From: Thysanoteuthis rhombus
Lineage: Eukaryota; Mollusca; Cephalopoda; Oegopsida; Thysanoteuthidae
Reading direction: 5' to 3'
Length of the DNA stretch: 64,000 nucleotides
NCBI GenBank assembly: GCA_963457665.1
Contig: OY735233.1
Span: 43,192,892-43,256,891 of the forward strand
Below, in pieces: positions 22,986 through 34,550 of the stretch; position 1 is the first letter of the stretch; every line of letters starts with the position of its first letter. The translations under genes were made by a program, and so were the position numbers. The notes beneath the pieces were generated by a model, which was given only the letters and a program-made list of their open reading frames with translations, did not search any database and was not told the DNA's origin.

Positions 22986-24049
22986 AAAACTGTGAAACAA
23001 CGCCAGTATGCTTGACTGCATTGCGACACAGATTTTTTTTATCAAGCAGTTCTTAGTAGGTACTCTAAACAACCTGTAAACCTTTCAACCAAAATATTTC
23101 CGATGCTGATTTTCTAGGCAGGTCCCCTCAAATTTGAAGATTGGCATAATTCAATATTTCCCACTTTGTGAGATAGTTGTGTATTTCACACCCATAGCAG
23201 CGGTCGGTCTTCGAGCCTAGGTAAAAGTAAGAATTTCCAAAGCTGATTTTCTTGACACTTGGAAAATTTGTGGACGACAATTTTTTTAACAAAGTTTTTG
23301 GAGCGGACATTACTAAGTGCGAACACTTCACCTTCAGTTCAATAGATGTAAGTGTGAAAATGTGAGTACCAATAATGGTTATTAGCACCTCCCAATACCC
23401 CGAGAAGAAAATTTGTTTTTTCTTCCGGTTTTAGGGGTTTTGAATCCATTAAACCCTACAACTATCCGGGTATTAATTGGTTTAAAATCCAAAAAAAAAA
23501 ATGCCTTTACGTGGGGAATTCTTTTTACAGTGTAACTCTCGTAATAAAGTGGGCACTTACTTTCCCTCATTTTTACGGAGGTCAACAGGAATTATCTTTT
23601 GTTTTTCCGGTAATTTTCTCTAATAAATCTAAACAATCCCAACCTAAACCTTCACCCAAACCCCAATCCCAATAAGTGTAATAAGTAGGGTACTCGCGGG
23701 ATATCCCAACATTGTAACCACAGGTCCACCAGTCTTTTCAAGTCGACAAAAAGGTAAGGTGAATTATAGAACATGCGGCGATTTCACAGACTGGAGGGGC
23801 AATATATAGACTAAGTATTTACTTTCAGTTCATTACGTCGGCCTTATCTCAAAACCACGTCCATTTTCTTATCTTCCTTGTCTAAGAAGCAGGTGGCATT
23901 AAATACCGGATGTAGGGCATATGCCGTAGAGATATAGTTCGATAATCGCTAGTGTACAGAGGCCCACCTGATAGGGGTCAAAGTTTATTTGAAAATATAC
24001 CCCTGCACCCTCAATTGGGGGGGGGACACCCCCGAAAGCTTTATAAGAA

Positions 24050-24400
24050 GTAGTTCATCTACTGGATTTCTATTGACAAACCACTCTGAATGACTGACAA
24101 ATCGACATGGCAAACGCCTCACACCACCTCCATGAAGCATTCCCTCCACTCCTTCAATAAATCTGATGTCGCTGGCATTTTACTTCTGTCATCATGGAAT
24201 TGTTCAGCAAACGCGCGTCAATTCTACGAATGAAATTATATTTCACGACGGTATTGGCGTTAAATGAAGGTTTTTTCAGAGGAAAAGGCTTTTAAAGGTG
24301 ACAGCTTTGAAAGGAATCGACCTCTAGAAGAATGTTTTTTAAAGCTACAAAAAATTGAACAAGTACATCAATAGTCTGACTTTCAGGTTTGTTTTTAAAT
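24050..24400 (+). repeat. Dispersed repeat family J, copy 1
   Basis: Shared blocks with 55095-55410 in order: TGACAAATCGACATGGCAAAC against TGTCAAATCGACATAGCAAAC, CTCCTTC.ATAA, GGTATTGGCGTTAA against GATATTAGCGTTAA, and GAGGAAAAGG. It is non-coding. Confidence 0.5.
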
Positions 24401-25179
24401 CGAAAAAGGGGGTCTTAAATGCCGTAAATACAGTTCGACTCTCACTGGAAGATTATTATTGAGGCCATGTTCAAGTGGCTTACGCCAAGATTAGTGTTGT
24501 AAGTGTGCGCCTCTTCATTACGTCGTTTTTCACAGGGTGCTTCAAATTAAAAGTCATAATCTCTGCTTCAGTAGCTGAGCAATGTTGAACCGAACCTTTC
24601 ATTCAACCCATTGGGGTTAATTGTTCTCACTCTGCTCTCCAGGATAATTATTCATCATTGTTATGTCACTTTTGTATTGGTGCATATAATATGCTCTAAT
24701 AACCCACACAGTAGACCAAGCAAAGAATTTAGATGGGACCTCTCCCCGTTGAGAAATAACTACATCGAATTTAAGGCTCTAAAATTCTACCACCTGATAG
24801 TCCTATATGATAATAGCTTAGTGGATATAAATATTTGGTTGAGGTTTTTGGAGTTCAATTAGTCAGGCAATGAAAGTCACGTATTCTTGTTCAGTGGTTC
24901 AGGGAATTCTCCTTTATTCAACAACTCCATGGAGTTCTCCTTTATTTAACCACTCCATGGAAAATTTCAAAACTGAAACTACCGCATATGAAAAATCACA
25001 GATATAGTTAAACAGAGGACACCTAGAAAGAGAAACAGAATCTGTAATGATACAAACCACAAAAAAAAATTAAATGAAGAGCTAATGAAGCCTTTGTGGG
25101 TATAGAGACGATTCTTCAAATCATATTATGAGTGAATATAGCAAGCTGGCTTGAAAAGAATGTAAAACAGGTCTGGTTA

Positions 25180-25580
25180 GTCATTCAATAGAAACTGTGA
25201 TGCAACCAATGTCTTCTAGCAACATACCATGTTGGGGGTGATTAATTGAAAACATGGAAAAAGGGGTGATCAATGAATAAGTTACTTTACTCGCCTTTTG
25301 TTGGACAGTGATCACTGAAAAACTAAATATCCAATTTAGCATAAACTTGAATTGGACCCCCTCATTAAACCAATCTAAAGGGTGTGTGTGTGAAAAAACG
25401 GTTCCTCTATACATGATAGGGAGTAAATGTTCAAGCTTTCAGCCTGTTAGCTCCACCAGTGTGGCCTATAGAGGTGATAAATACGTACTTACCCAGCCAG
25501 CCAGACCCACAACAGAACTGAAGAAGCCTATGTTAACACTTTTGGTCGACAGTTTTGGTTGACAGTTTTTAACGACACGG
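25180..25580 (-). repeat. Dispersed families F and G, inverted
   Basis: GGGGTGATCAATGAATAA and GACAGTGATCACTGAAAA resemble inverted family F, and CCAGCCAGCCAGACC…GAAGAAGCCTATGTTAACA…GACAGTTTTGG is inverted family G. The same pair, G then F, stands upstream of each tandem vWA exon in direct orientation (35540-36010). Confidence 0.5.
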
Positions 25581-26122
25581 CAGAATAGGAACACTGAGAG
25601 AATCAAGTAAAGAACCCAGACCTCAAATTCGATTCGGGTCAGGGGCGCAATTTTTCGGATGACACCGTGTATGAAGGAGCTTCCCCCCCCTTTTTTATTT
25701 TCACGGACGTTCAGTGCATTTTTTTTACTGCCACTTCCACCAGAGTATTTTCTTTCATGAATTCTCTTATTTCTTTTGATTTATGCACCATATAACAACG
25801 AGTGTGCGTGGGAGTGATATTGAAAATTTTTAAATCATTCAAAAATTAGTGGATCATCCGCTCTGTACACGCAAACAATTGGAAATATAAGAATCATAAA
25901 AGTTTTATATAATCGATGCTCGCATATAAGAAATCCTTGATTTGATTTAATCAGATTCAATTACGGGTAAATGTCAAGTTGAGCATTTTAGGATAAATTA
26001 GGGGAGATAACTCTAATAAGGAAAACAATCACTAATTTAGAAAAAGGCTATAAAATATGAAAAGAAAATTACTGATCGAACGAATGATAAAATATGAATT
26101 TCTCATAGATTTAAAATAATTT

Positions 26123-26711
26123 ATTGCAACGATCTCCATGAGACCCTCAAAAGAAGAAGAAATCAAGCGAAGAATCACACTAGGATGGCAAGCCTTTGGC
26201 AGAGCTAGCTCAACCTTCAAAAATAATAAGATCCCATTAATCCTAAAGAGAAGGGTGTATAACCAATGCATCCTCCCAATAGTCACTAATGGAGCTGAAA
26301 CATGGAACTTAACCAAGAAACAGACCCGTAAGCTGAGAACCATGCAACGTGCACATGAAAGAATAATGCTGGGCCTCACATGGAGAGACCACAAAACAGC
26401 ACAACACATCCAGGAAAAGACAAGAGTTAGAGACATCATAGAATCCATAAAAAATCTCAAATGGCGGTGGGCTGGCCATGTTGCAAGAATGGCTGACAAT
26501 CGATGGACATCACGACTCACAACATGGATTCCCCGAGACCATATGCGCAACTGAGGCCGGCAAAATATTAGATGGAGAGATGAACTAGACAAGTTCAGGA
26601 AATACTGGCTCCGTGACGCCCATGATGTTGCCATGTGGCAAATCCTGGGGAACGTCTATGTCCAACGACGGACGCTAAAAGACTGATGATGATGATGATG
26701 ATTGCAACGAT
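26123..26711 (+). mobile_element. RTE-like retrotransposon copy flanked by an 11-bp target-site duplication
   Basis: The insert (26134-26700) encodes the last part of the RTE protein: ITLGWQAFGRASSTFKN, GAETWNLTKKQ, RAHERIMLGLTWRDHKTAQ, KWRWAGHVARMADNRWTSRL, then a stop in place of Arg (MRN*GR) and the end QRRTLKD. The TGA stop runs into a (TGA/TGATGA) tail. ATTGCAACGAT stands on both sides (26123-26133 and 26701-26711), a clean target-site duplication. The copy is 5'-truncated and nearly free of damage, so it is recent. A 200-codon frame on the opposite strand is its antisense shadow. Confidence 0.93.
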
Positions 26712-27194
26712 TACATGACAAATACAAAATAATTTTGAAAAGCAGCAATAAGCACTAAAAAAAAATAAAATTGTTTTTAGATATTGGGTATCAGTTAAAA
26801 TATTCTCACATGAATTATCTTTTGTTTAAGAACTAAATGACCGTATTTAAGCACGTATCCAAAATCCAGTAATTGTCAGAAATCGGAATGTTAAAATCAA
26901 GTTCATAATGGCCCGAAAGGTCAACATTTGCAGAAAAAAAATATTTTAAAAGTATTTTAAATTCAGAATGCCGATTCAGAATTTTTCTTTGTTATTCGTT
27001 CGACGCGTAATTTTCTTTTCATTTTTTATTGATTTTTTAAATTGATTTTGTAATTCGTTCGATGCTAAACTTAGAAAGGTATCTCCCTCTATGTATCTTG
27101 AAAAGGTTATTTTCCTTAATGTGAAATGTTCAACTTAACATTTACCTTAATTATGATTAAATGGGAAAAATACGTATTCATTTATTTTATTTGG

Positions 27195-27310
27195 ATACGC
27201 ATGGTACAAGCAGGCAGGTAGGCAGGCCGCCTTAGAATCTGAAGAAACCTATTTTTAAGGTTTTGGTGACAGTCTTGGATAACGGTTTCTAAAAAATGCC
27301 AGGACCTCTG
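27195..27310 (-). repeat. Dispersed repeat family G fragment
   Basis: GAAGAAACCTATTTTTAAGGTTTTGGTGACAGT is close to the inverse of ACTGTCACCAAAACTGTCAACATAGGTTTCTTCAG found at 35578-35612 and in the other tandem units. A direct relative lies near 8035-8160. Confidence 0.5.
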
Positions 27311-27329
27311 CCAGGAACCGAGGAAGTTG

Positions 27330-27332
<3 letters not shown>

Positions 27333-27402
<70 letters not shown>
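27333..27402. repeat. (TA)n microsatellite
   Basis: A pure TA array of about 70 bp; a second one with a short CA head lies at 27731-27815. Confidence 0.97.
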
Positions 27403-27403
<1 letters not shown>

Positions 27404-27728
27404 CAGGTCAAGTCGGCCAACTACAAAAGTCGACCCTCCTTTGTTGATCAGATCGGCTTCTCTTTGTTGACCAAATAAATATGAGTAATCATGATGTTTT
27501 GGGGGCTCTTACTTGGTCTTACCGAGTTACCGTGTTATTTTTTATTGGAAAGTAATTATCTGTAGATTATTTTTCTACTGCTAATGGGCAGGTGTGATCA
27601 TGTTTTTCCCTAAGGTTTTCTAAATAACTTCAAGAACGAGGGTTCACTGAATATAGAAATGCCGACTTGATACTGGAATAGGCTGACCTGACTATTTGAG
27701 AAAGCCAACTTGGTAACGGGCTTACCTG

Positions 27729-27816
<88 letters not shown>

Positions 27817-28489
27817 AAGTACTACCAGTAGAGCCACATTTCCGCACTCCGGTAACAGGTGCTACATTCATTACCATTGAGAAAACACACACATCCTGAC
27901 ACGATTGAAATTTTAGAACTACATGAAGATTTGTGGATTAATAAACACAGAACTCTTTCTCTCAAAAGACTCAAAACTAAACCCAACAACCCTAACTGCT
28001 CTGATACCAAACCTCTATTCTCTCATTCCTAATTATTATGTACTTACCAACCTAAACATCCCCTAATATACATATACTCTTATTTCCCACAACAACCCCA
28101 CCTATACAATCTAGACTCTATCCACATATGATTAATATTACAAACTCAACTTACCCTAATCCCCTTTTTATGTATATAAAACATTAGGAACTTCACACAG
28201 TCGCATAGACCTTTACCTTAAGACATCTATGTATGGTCCCTTCACTTGTACTACTCAGTTCCATTCGACTTTTCAGAGCATCCACAATGACCATTCAAGT
28301 AACAGAACGTGCATATCCCAACTGGTACTCGGTCATACATAACAAGGACCCCTATGACCTATATCTCGCGACCTTGATTACGATTAGAGATAGCCTCAAT
28401 CTCAACTTACTAAGTACCCAAATTGTCTAAAACTAAACCATTAACAAACTCCCCAATATCCATCATGATCGATTCTTAAGAATGCTCAG

Positions 28490-28695
28490 CTCGTCTGAGG
28501 ATGGACATCACCACTCAAAACATGGACCCCAGAGATGACATGCGAAACCGAGGCCGATAGAATACAAGATGGAGAGATGAACCAGACAAATTCAGAAAAT
28601 ACTGGCTCCGCGACACCCATGATAGAGAATTGTGGCGAATCCTGAGAAAGGTCTATGTCCAACGACGGACGTTAAAAGACTGATGACGATGATGA
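28490..28695 (+). mobile_element. RTE-like retrotransposon, short 3' fragment
   Basis: It begins in the codons for RWTS (GGATGGACATCACCACTC) and runs to the AAAGACTGATGACGATGATGATGA tail. It is 5'-truncated, with substitutions. Confidence 0.85.
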
Positions 28696-29164
28696 TGACC
28701 TCGTCTGATCAGCACAATCAATAAAATACCCATAACTGCTGCTACTACTTTCAATAAAAGATCCAACCAAATCACCACAGATTCCGCACAGACATTAAAA
28801 AAAGTCCGGACTCACTGCCATGAGCTCTAACGAATCTTCATTTTTTATTTCCATTTTTGCTTTCAAAGCAAAACATTTGATGCTGTATTTGTTTTCAACG
28901 GAAACCGAACCTTTTGACCATTTAAAGGCACACGTATGCCACTGAAGGCACACGTATGTCACTGAAGACTGGAACCTTTCTCGAAACACGTGTAGCATGC
29001 TAATCAATTAACAAATGAATAGATTCATTAACAAAGTCTCCGAATACTTTTACTCCTGAGTTTTTCTCTATTCCTAATGTTTATACACATTTTGTTAATC
29101 TTCGTTCCGCAACTTTCAGCTCATCGGATAGACGGTGTAATTAAGCCGGCAAATTCTACCACTT

Positions 29165-29168
29165 ACCA

Positions 29169-29247
<79 letters not shown>

Positions 29248-29450
29248 TATGTGTGTGTGCGTGTGCATGTGTGGATTTGTGTATATATATGTGTGTATGC
29301 ATACATATATCAATTATAAGTAGATAGATGGTGTAATTAGGCCTGCAAATTATTTATATACTATCACATACCTATATATATATATATATATGAGTGTGTA
29401 TATATACATGCATACATACATACATACATATATATATATATATATGTATG

Positions 29451-29485
<35 letters not shown>

Positions 29486-29556
29486 ATGTATATATGTGCG
29501 TATAGATATATACGTGTGTATATATATGTTTATATATGTGTGCACATACATAAATG

Positions 29557-29635
<79 letters not shown>
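29165..29635. repeat. (TA)n/(TG)n/(CATA)n microsatellite complex
   Basis: TA and TG arrays (29169-29290, 29375-29632) flank a short unique spacer; GTAGATAGATGGTGTAATTAGGC(C)TGCAAATT in the spacer repeats CGGATAGACGGTGTAATTAAGCCGGCAAATT from 29120-29150, so the array was duplicated along with flanking sequence. It ends about 160 bp upstream of the right-locus TATA box. Confidence 0.9.
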
Positions 29636-29794
29636 AAATCGATTCTTTCTAAGTTATCTTACTTCCGAAAAAATTACTCTAAAAGAAATGCAATATGTTT
29701 CAAATACATTTGATAAGAAACTTATCGGTTGAATATATTTTCCTTCCCTTTTCTGATTGGCTGAAACTATTTAGGAAGATACTTGAAACGACGA

Positions 29795-29800
29795 TATAAA
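29795..29800 (+). promoter_or_regulatory. TATA box of the right locus
   Basis: GATATAAAG stands 60-65 nt upstream of the ATG at 29860, with a possible initiator (TTCAATA) about 25 nt downstream. It mirrors the spacing at the left locus. Confidence 0.5.
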
Positions 29801-29859
29801 GAAATGAACGTCCTTGCATTCAATATTAATACTTTGGGATTTCTACCTGATAGCAACAA

Positions 29860-29920
29860 ATGATTGCGTCGTTGCTGTTGATGTTATGCCTTTCCCCCAT
29901 GTGGGGGAAGGTTTCCACAG
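29860..29920 (+). CDS. Signal-peptide exon of the right-locus vWA gene
   Basis: ATG opens 20 codons, MIASLLLMLCLSP and WGKVST, and the exon ends in phase 1 at donor GTAAGA (29921). SLLLMLCL is a typical hydrophobic signal core, with cleavage expected near the end. The phase fits every downstream vWA exon. The frame stays open after the donor only through microsatellite DNA, which does not belong to the product. A TATA box lies 60 nt upstream. The exon shares length, phase and layout with the left-locus exon 20164-20230, though the peptide itself has diverged, as signal peptides do. Confidence 0.78.
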
Positions 29921-30063
29921 GTAAGACATCGAACAAGGTCGATGCTCCTATTGTATGTCCTTATATTCAGTTTCTCCGCATTTCTGTGCAATTTTCTCTG
30001 TTCTTATCGACCAATGTCCATATTTTCATTTTATGTATGTATGTATGTATGTATGTATGTATG

Positions 30064-30098
<35 letters not shown>

Positions 30099-30108
30099 TT
30101 GTCAGTTC

Positions 30109-30144
<36 letters not shown>

Positions 30145-30154
30145 TTGTCAATTC

Positions 30155-30186
<32 letters not shown>

Positions 30187-31139
30187 ATATCTCAGTCTCA
30201 TTCTATCTATTTATCAATCCATACGTACGTATGTTTTACCGTATCTATCTCTAATTTCCTCCCCTCTCTCGCTTCCACCTCTCTTTCTTTATCTCTCTAT
30301 ACATACAAACAATAATATATTGTTATTTATCTATCTATCTACCTTATTTTCTACCCCAGTCTGTTCATATCTGTCCAGTCACGTCTAAAATCTGTGAAAA
30401 TCTCAAGGATATATTTGAATTTCTGTAAAACGATTTCTTGAAAGGAAATCAGTGAATACATTTCAGTGGAAGAGTCTGTAGTTTCAAATGGTGGGTACGA
30501 GGTATATTCATCAGCAAAACTTCATATTACTTATTAACATAGCAGTTTTGTTTCAAATCATCAGTAGGATCGAACCCACTATCGGCAGCCAATAATATTG
30601 GCTTGCCAATGATTGATTTACGATGAAAGTTAAGATATTTGAATATAGCTAGGACCACGAAACCTTCTGTGGTTACCAATGGGACCCCAGAGCAGTATTT
30701 TCGCACATTAGCTTTTAAATATTCCGAAATCCTTTTTTGTACTGGCTTCGATCTACGATATAAGTATAATGCTGATCAGGACCCTCATTTTGTATGCGTT
30801 AGAATCGGTATCTTTTTCATTCCTAGACAGTGGACAACTAACTAGAAAGGAACGGTTCTCTGCTTGTTATGTCCTGATTTGAAAACTCACTTGAAAACCA
30901 GTCTAATATCTTGGGTGGACACCTTTGCGTTTCAGCGTTTTAAAATTTCCAATATTGACTCTGTTAACATTGGTTTTGCAAGAAATTGAATTTTATTAGT
31001 AAATCTGTCACTTTTAGCATTGCTCTCTAGAAAGGAAAAAGAAAAACAATGTTTAATCTGAACTATAATATGAATGTAGATTGCTCAAACTTTCCTAGTA
31101 TATGTTCGCATTATTTTCATTTAATTCTTTTTTCAACAG
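29921..31139. other. First intron of the right-locus gene
   Basis: It holds (GTAT)n and (CTAT)n arrays (30034-30190) and a weak tRNA-like B-box on the minus strand (GTGGGTTCGATCCTACT, about 30562-30578). The YLSIYLSI and VCMYVC frames are repeat artefacts. The remainder shows nothing. Confidence 0.7.
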
Positions 31140-31730
31140 CGCCGGTCGATAAGATTTGCAAAATAAAAAACACGGACGTCATCTTTGTGCTGGATACTTC
31201 CACAAGCATAACGAATTTGGATTTTCAGGAGACTCTGAAATTCGTACTGAAATTTGTCGATGATACCCCGGTCATAGGTAAGGAAGGTACAGCGGTCGGA
31301 ATTTACACGTTTGGCACCGGTTTCAGGAATGAGATTCCACTGGGAAAATATCAAGACAAGGCATCTCTGAAATCGGCCATACTGACCATCAAATCCAAAG
31401 GCGGATCAACGGAGACACACCTGGTCTTGGACGATGTCCGGGAGAACGGCTTCAGTGCCAGATCCGATGCCCGTCCGGATGCCCAGCGAGCTGTCGTGGT
31501 GATCACTGATGGAGAGTCCGTAGATACGGAGAAGACGAAAATTGCCGCTGTTAAACTACACCAGGCAAACATCTTTACATTTGCCATTGGTGTGGGTTCG
31601 GAAATCAGTAAGGAAGAAATGAAGACAATTGCCTCGACGGAAGAAAACTTCAGCTACGTTAAGAACTTTCAAGCTTTGAAAACAGTCGAGGAAAAAGTGA
31701 ACCGTGTTATTTGTGACCAGAAAGAAGTCC
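31140..31730 (+). CDS. Right-locus vWA exon 1 (vWA domain)
   Basis: A whole vWA domain in one class 1-1 exon of 591 nt. An N-terminal Cys (DKICKIK) is followed by strand 1 with a complete MIDAS (VIFVLDTSTS), VGIYTFGTG, the threonine loop GGSTETHLVLDDV and VVVITDGES. The core strand IFTFAIGVG and the closing Cys (VICDQK) complete it. Acceptor TTTTTTCAACAG ends at 31139 and donor GTAAGT starts at 31731. No intron splits the domain, unlike the left locus. It pairs with the next exon: same length and the same APVDKICKIK start. A role as an extracellular, cation-binding protein-interaction module is inferred from the family. Confidence 0.93.
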
Positions 31731-32323
31731 GTAAGTATCATCTGTTGTTTAATTCATTTATTAATTTATTCATTACATAGGCCATTCCCAAGTAAGTGTA
31801 AGACATTGCGGGTGATTGGCCTTACTCTTCTACGGCGGTCCGTGACGTGGTGGGGAGATAAGAGATGGATTCAAGCCTTTCCTTTTTTGGGGTCTTTCTC
31901 CCTTTAGGTGCAAAGACAAAAATAGAAAAAAAAGAGACAAAAAACCCCAACATTTTCCTTTGAGATATTATGTAATACACCTGAAGAAGGCAGTAGAATG
32001 AATCGGCCAAAACAGTGTATTACCATCAAAGTTGGGAAGAAGAGATTGGATTGTCTGAACTGAAGTTGTAATGTAATGTAATCGAAGTTATAGAAAATAC
32101 ATTTTGTCAACCTCCTGTACAAAGTCTGGGGTTGACTTATTTTTCCTACCGCAACAACGAGAACAATCCTCACCAAAATGATGGATGTAAACCAATATGT
32201 AAAATCCACATTCCCTTATGATTTGAACACACGAACAACTGATTATCAGGAGGCTGTCTTACTGACTGATCAAAATTGAAGTCTTAGATATTTACGAAAA
32301 TTTACCATACCGATACGCACGGG

Positions 32324-32370
<47 letters not shown>

Positions 32371-32619
32371 AAAAAATAATCAAGTGATTGCGTCATCCAT
32401 TGACAGCTGTATTACAACTCTTCAGTGTGGCTATAGACTATCCATTATCCCATCCAGTACCGGGAGGTAGGATTGAAACCTTCGCTTCAGACCCAGATAC
32501 TTAATAATTTCTTTCATTTGTTATGTTTACAATAGAAATGCAGTAATCCTCTCCATTAGAAATTGGAGTGAAATTCGACTCTGCAAAAGTCAGTCTATTT
32601 TCGTTTTTTCCCCCGACAG
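31731..32619. other. Intron with dispersed elements
   Basis: Contains family K (31885-32060; GAAGAAGGCAGTAGAATGAATC, CATCAAAG, GAAGAGATT), a (TA)n array (32327-32366) and inverted family B (32390-32510). No exon is seen. Confidence 0.6.
31885..32060 (+). repeat. Dispersed repeat family K, copy 1
   Basis: GAAGAAGGC.G.AGAAT.AATC..CC.AAAC, CATCAAAG and AGAAGAGATT recur at 61192-61290. The string GAAGAAGG…CCGAAACG is common at the ends of several invertebrate retroelements, Penelope-like ones among them; the class here is not determined. Confidence 0.5.
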
Positions 32620-33210
32620 CACCCGTTGATAAAATTTGCAAGATAAAAAAAACAGATATCATCTTCGTGCTGGATTCTTCTGGAAGCATTAAGGACCCAG
32701 ACTTTAAGGAGATTCAGCGATTTGTGTTGCAATTTGTCGACGCTACCCCGATGATAGGTAAAAAGGGAGTACAGGTAGGGATTTACACATTCAGCACTGA
32801 TTTCCGATATGAGATCGAGGTAGGAAAATATCAAAACAAGGAAGCCCTAAAATCGGCCATAATGTCCATCCGTAGGACGCGGGGAGGGACCCATACACAC
32901 TTGGTTTTAGACGATGTCTTGAAGAACGGCTTCAGTGCCAGAGCGAATGCCCGTCTGGACGCCCAGCGAGCAGTCGTGGTCATTACTGATGGAGAATCTG
33001 AAGAACCAGAAAGAACAAAAATGGCCGCCGCAGCATTACACAAAGCAAACATCATCACGTTCGCCGTTGGTGTAGGGAGGAATACTGGTAAATTTGAGTT
33101 GCGGGCGATTGGCTCCTCAGACGATAACATCAGCTGTGTGAAGAATTTTCAGGCTTTGGAAAAGGTTGGGAAGCAAATGAATAGTGTTATCTGTGACCAG
33201 AAACAAAGCC
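32620..33210 (+). CDS. Right-locus vWA exon 2 (vWA domain)
   Basis: 591 nt, class 1-1, same length as the preceding vWA exon. The N-terminal Cys (DKICKIK) leads into MIDAS (IIFVLDSSGS), VGIYTFSTD, RGGTHTHLVLDDV, VVVITDGES and the closing Cys (VICDQK). Acceptor CCGACAG ends at 32619 and donor GTAAGT starts at 33211. Amino-acid changes relative to exon 1 are spread over surface loops while the MIDAS is kept. The pair is an older tandem duplication, in contrast with the near-identical four further on. Confidence 0.93.
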
Positions 33211-33637
33211 GTAAGTATTAGAGTTTATTTTACAACCAAAACAGTTAACAGTCAACATGTTTTTTTTTTCAATAGCTTTCAAGTGATTCTGCCTGGCTGG
33301 TTATGTATGAATACTTACATGTATGTCATGCATCTGTAAATACCAGGTGCTGTATGTATTTGGGAGAGGTTCAAATCTGCAACACTCAAACCTTCCAGTC
33401 ATATTGGAGCTAATTGTCACTGGTCCTTAACTTTTTGAAGGTAGTATGTGCATAGAACAAGCACATATTATCTACTGTATGTACAAACGTCTCAGGAGAT
33501 ATGACCATCGCTTATCAAAAAGCAACAGTCACCATGTCACCCGTACGGTTCACACCAATGGAGACAGAGGGCCGAGTATTAAAGCCTATACTCCATATTC
33601 TGTCTTGAAAAAGAAACTGTTTTTGTGTTTTAAATAA

Positions 33638-33818
33638 ACCGCCAATACGCTCCGCAAATCAAATATTCAGGTTTTTGCTATCGGAGTTGGTAGACATATC
33701 GACAAAGCTGAATGGAAGAAAGTTCTTTTGTCCAAAGAAAACTTTCATTCCGTCATCAAATATTCCGAGCTGGAAAGTCTAGAAAATTCTATCAATAAGG
33801 TCGTCTGCAAGAAGCCAC
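33638..33818 (+). pseudogene. Orphan 3' third of a vWA exon
   Basis: The frame opens abruptly after a stop (33635-33637) with TLRKSNIQVFAIGVG, continues HIDKAEWKK and KENFHSV and ends at the closing Cys (VVCKKP). The donor GTAAGT is intact (33819). The first two thirds, with the whole MIDAS, are absent. An AG stands just before VFAIG (ATTCAG, 33665-33670) in phase 0, so it might still be spliced as a short exon, but phase 0 would not follow the phase-1 exits upstream. A truncated relic is most likely. Confidence 0.75.
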
Positions 33819-33884
33819 GTAAGTACAAATCTTGTATAAGGACACATTTATAATGTAACTAGAAAATACCCGGAAAACGCCCGG

Positions 33885-34150
33885 ATAGTGTAATGGTTAG
33901 CACGTCTGCCTCGTACAAAGAAAGCTGCCAGATTCGATTCTCTATTTTCCTGTGCACTCATCATTTAATTGAGTACACTCTAAGCTGAGTGATTAAGGGG
34001 AGGTATATCTTCGGGAGACTCACAACCTGATAAGGGGAGGGAGTGATAAAATCTTTTTTAGGTATAAAATCCTTGACAGACTTCGGACTTGCAAGTATCA
34101 CTTCTCTGAGGTACGCAAGAAAAACATACCCATCAACCAATTTTTAGAGG
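33885..34150 (+). repeat. tRNA-derived SINE
   Basis: The head GCCCGGATAGTGTAATGGTT has a tRNA A box and AGATTCGATTCTC a B box at the expected spacing. The body (…GAGTACACTCTAAGCTGAGTG…) resembles 13400-13560. It is a relic and not a tRNA gene, because the stems do not pair and the sequence continues as a SINE body. Confidence 0.6.
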
Positions 34151-34309
34151 AATTCATTGTCTACTTTTTAAGATATCGTTGGGGCAGATATGAAATTCTG
34201 GTGACATCTAATCGACGTAATTATGCATGGATCCGACCCCATATTCTATCACTTCTTCCGTAGCTTTTTAGAGACGTTGCGTGAACAGTAATGAGCAAGT
34301 ACATAAACG

Positions 34310-34550
34310 TATGAAAAATAAAAACAGAAATACGTGGATATACACTACATGACATTTTAATCTAAAATTTCCTACGTTCAACTCCCTCCGTCGACCTGCT
34401 ACAGCCAATCATCGCAGCACACCGTCCCCTCCATCAGAACGACAACCCCCAACGCACCCAGTATAAAAGGAAAGGGGGGCTAAAAGAGAGAGGCAAGACG
34501 AATAAAATAGAGTATTATCTGTTCCCTTTTCCCTTTACATTAGGTGGGTC
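34310..34550 (+). repeat. Possible solo LTR
   Basis: CAGTATAAAAGG (near 34459) is followed about 40 bp later by GAATAAAATAG and a CT-rich stretch, the order of promoter and poly(A) signal in an LTR. No second LTR or internal domain is seen and the ends are undefined, so this is only a possibility. Confidence 0.25.

Larger units (their letters stand above)
20298..29794. other. Intergenic region between the two divergent vWA loci
   Basis: This is about 9.5 kb without a supported gene. It carries the longest RTE copy of the window (21318-22985), a repeat shared with 55095-55410 (24050-24400), families G and F (25180-25580 and 27195-27310), an RTE copy with target-site duplication (26123-26711), another RTE end (28490-28695) and several TA arrays. 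A 79-codon minus-strand frame at 20491-20730 has no recognisable features. The promoters of both loci must lie near its two ends. Confidence 0.6.

Noticed and set aside
26032-26634. 200-codon frame on the minus strand
   Set aside because: It is the antisense of the RTE reading frame at 26134-26700, which has the recognised protein motifs.
29860-30388. Overlapping frames of 99-151 codons rich in YLSI
   Set aside because: Only the first 61 nt (signal-peptide exon) is credible; the rest is a (GTAT)n/(CTAT)n array in the intron.
33885-33960. tRNA gene
   Set aside because: A and B boxes are present but the stems do not pair and a SINE body follows; the same holds at 8955-9060 and 13940-14045.
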